From JBQCHF01 sp051953655 (lineage in GTDB: Bacteria; Actinomycetota; Actinomycetes; Motilibacterales; Motilibacteraceae), in NCBI GenBank assembly GCA_051953655.1, contig JBQCIO010000271.1, positions 1 to 14,089 of the forward strand: 14,089 nt of DNA. Reading direction: 5' to 3'. Below are positions 13,418 to 14,089 of the stretch, piece by piece. Every line of letters begins with the position of its first letter. Positions within the stretch are counted from its first letter, which is position 1. A program made the translations under genes and the position numbers. Below the pieces are notes generated by a model. It worked only from the letters and a program-made list of their open reading frames with translations, had not been told where the DNA came from and ran no database searches.

Positions 13418-13471
13418 GAGCGGAGAGCTGTCGCGCGACCCGCCGGCGTGTCGCGCGACAGCCTTCCGCTC
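13418..13471. repeat. 54-bp near-perfect hairpin with 22-bp arms
   Basis: Arm 13418-13439 starts GAGCGGAGAGCTGTCGCG; arm 13450-13471 is its complement at 20 of 22 positions, the mismatches being at 13425 and 13426. The loop is 10 nt (13440-13449). Each arm contains GTCGCGCGAC (13430-13439 and 13450-13459), which is itself a palindrome, and the two copies are 20 bp apart. It could be a paired operator, a REP/MITE-like element, or a structured RNA. It is far from the end of either neighbouring gene, so it is not an obvious terminator. Confidence 0.88.
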
Positions 13472-13480
13472 GATCGTCAC

Positions 13481-13497
13481 CGGCACCGGCGGTGCCG
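13481..13497. repeat. Inverted repeat CGGCACC-GGC-GGTGCCG
   Basis: Exact 7-bp arms around a 3-nt centre, 10 nt after the long hairpin. Its arm core (GGCACC/GGTGCC) recurs in reversed order at 13627-13644. Confidence 0.45.
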
Positions 13498-13626
13498 ACC
13501 GGCCCGCGCCTTCGGCCGCCCCGTCGTCAGCGCCCTTCCACCACCGGGGATCCGCACCTGCGCAAGGACGCCGGATCGGACGAACGGCCCCGCGACACGC
13601 CGCAACCCCACCATCCCCGGACCTGT

Positions 13627-13644
13627 CGGTGCCGCATGGCACCG
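13627..13644. repeat. Hairpin CGGTGCC-GCAT-GGCACCG
   Basis: Exact 7-bp arms and a 4-nt loop, 73 nt upstream of the zinc-ribbon gene start. It could be a leader hairpin or operator for that gene. Confidence 0.45.
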
Positions 13645-13716
13645 TCGGTCACGTCACGCTCGCCCTGCGGTGCGCGTCGGCTGGAGAACGACGAACCACC
13701 CCGAAGAGAGGTCGCC

Positions 13717-13896
13717 ATGGAGGGCCTGCTGCGCTGGTGCTCGGTCTGCTCGGCCGAGACCGAGGTCGACGCCGTCCCCTGCCCGGACGGCCACGGCACC
13801 GACTGCCCCGACGTCGTCTGCGCCCGCTGCGGCGCCGTCGCCGTGATCGGGCTGGTCGCCGAACCCACCGGGCGCCGCGCCGTCGGCGCGGCCTGA
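13717..13896 (+). CDS. 59-residue zinc-ribbon protein, function unknown
   Basis: The ATG at 13717 is preceded by AGAGAGG (13705-13711) at 5 nt, a good ribosome binding site. The product has C8-x2-C11 and C35-x2-C38, the two knuckles of a zinc ribbon, plus C22 (PCPDGHG) and C30 (TDCPD). Between them lies an acidic loop and after them a hydrophobic strand AVAVIGLVAEP (40-50). No catalytic domain is present. It could be a stand-alone metal-binding or protein-binding module; I do not recognise a named family. Longer in-frame upstream starts (13492) have no ribosome binding site and only low-complexity sequence. It is divergent from hemE, 454 nt away. Confidence 0.75.
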   Translation: MEGLLRWCSVCSAETEVDAVPCPDGHGTDCPDVVCARCGAVAVIGLVAEPTGRRAVGAA

Positions 13897-13936
13897 CCCG
13901 CAGCCAGCGACCCTTCCCCGGTCCTGCGTCGATCAC

Positions 13937-14089
13937 ATGACCTCCCCTGCCCTGCCGCCGTCGGCGCGCGCCGACGAGCCCGGCCCGGACTCCGGCGCCG
14001 CCGAGCCGCCGGCGAACCCCCGCGTCGTGGCGCTGCCCGCCCCACGCACCACAGAGGCCGCCGGCGACCGCGGCGCGCCGCGCGGGGTC
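13937..14089 (+). CDS. Start of an unidentified gene (runs off window)
   Basis: From ATG 13937 the frame stays open for 51 codons to the window edge, with G or C at nearly all third positions. It reads MTSPALPPSARADEPGPDSG and then a Pro/Ala/Glu-rich stretch ending VALPAPRTTEAAGDRGAPRG. This looks like a disordered N-terminal tail, and no domain is visible yet. No good Shine-Dalgarno precedes the ATG (40 nt after the zinc-ribbon stop), so the true start may be further in. Confidence 0.4.
   Translation, partial: MTSPALPPSARADEPGPDSGAAEPPANPRVVALPAPRTTEAAGDRGAPRGV

Larger units (their letters stand above)
13263..13716. other. Palindrome-rich 454-bp intergenic region
   Basis: No convincing gene is seen between the hemE start and the zinc-ribbon gene; open frames here lack ribosome binding sites and recognisable motifs. 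The region holds the inverted repeats listed separately (13312, 13418, 13481, 13627) and CCGAC/GTCGG (13291-13295, 13304-13308). It should carry the promoters of hemE (-) and of the small gene (+), but no clear -10/-35 pair could be picked. Confidence 0.6.

Noticed and set aside
1..14089. tRNA, rRNA, insertion sequence or transposase genes
   Set aside because: No tRNA-like cloverleaf arms, rRNA sequence, transposase motifs or target-site duplications were noticed on reading through the window.

Overview
This is a very GC-rich window with almost only G or C at third codon positions, GTG starts, TANNNT-like -10 hexamers and leaderless-looking genes. That points to an actinobacterium. The coproporphyrin-dependent haem genes, the LigC/Prim-PolC repair pair and the overall protein style suggest Geodermatophilaceae or a nearby lineage, but the family-level guess is inference. 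Two of the most recognisable genes, ligC and hemE, each carry one in-frame stop codon with otherwise intact reading on both sides.

Layout. 1-135 (-) is the start of a DoxX-like membrane protein that leaves the window. A divergent intergenic region holding three tandem 17-bp repeats separates it from a plus-strand repair cluster: ATP-dependent DNA ligase C (245-1315, interrupted by TAA at 920), a small universal-stress-like protein (1388-1867) and a stand-alone LigD-type polymerase/primase (1892-2956). A 94-residue unknown protein (2961-3245, -) converges on this cluster. msrB (3365-3790, +) follows. It converges on a minus-strand group made of a VOC protein (3795-4160), a SAM methyltransferase (4394-5155), coproheme decarboxylase hemQ/chdC (5191-5934) and coproporphyrinogen oxidase hemG/cgoX (6002-7495).

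From 7639 to 12194 there is a block of envelope or secreted proteins and ester hydrolases: a DUF4349 lipoprotein (+), an HSL-family alpha/beta hydrolase (+), a membrane-anchored SGNH hydrolase (-) and a membrane-anchored PF00756-type esterase (+). hemE (12201-13262, -) follows, interrupted by TAG at 12987. Then come a palindrome-rich 454-bp intergenic region, a 59-residue zinc-ribbon protein (13717-13896, +) and the start of an unidentified gene (13937 onward).

How the genes fit together. HemE makes coproporphyrinogen III, HemG/CgoX oxidises it to coproporphyrin III, and HemQ/ChdC decarboxylates iron-coproporphyrin to haem b. The order msrB - methyltransferase - hemQ - hemG - hemE matches, as I recall it, the Rv2674-Rv2678c region of Mycobacterium tuberculosis. 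Here hemE is separated from hemG by the lipoprotein/esterase block and a VOC gene sits next to msrB. LigC and the stand-alone polymerase are the known partners of a Ku-independent short-gap repair route in mycobacteria. Intergenic DNA is unusually rich in exact palindromes and hairpins; these are listed individually.
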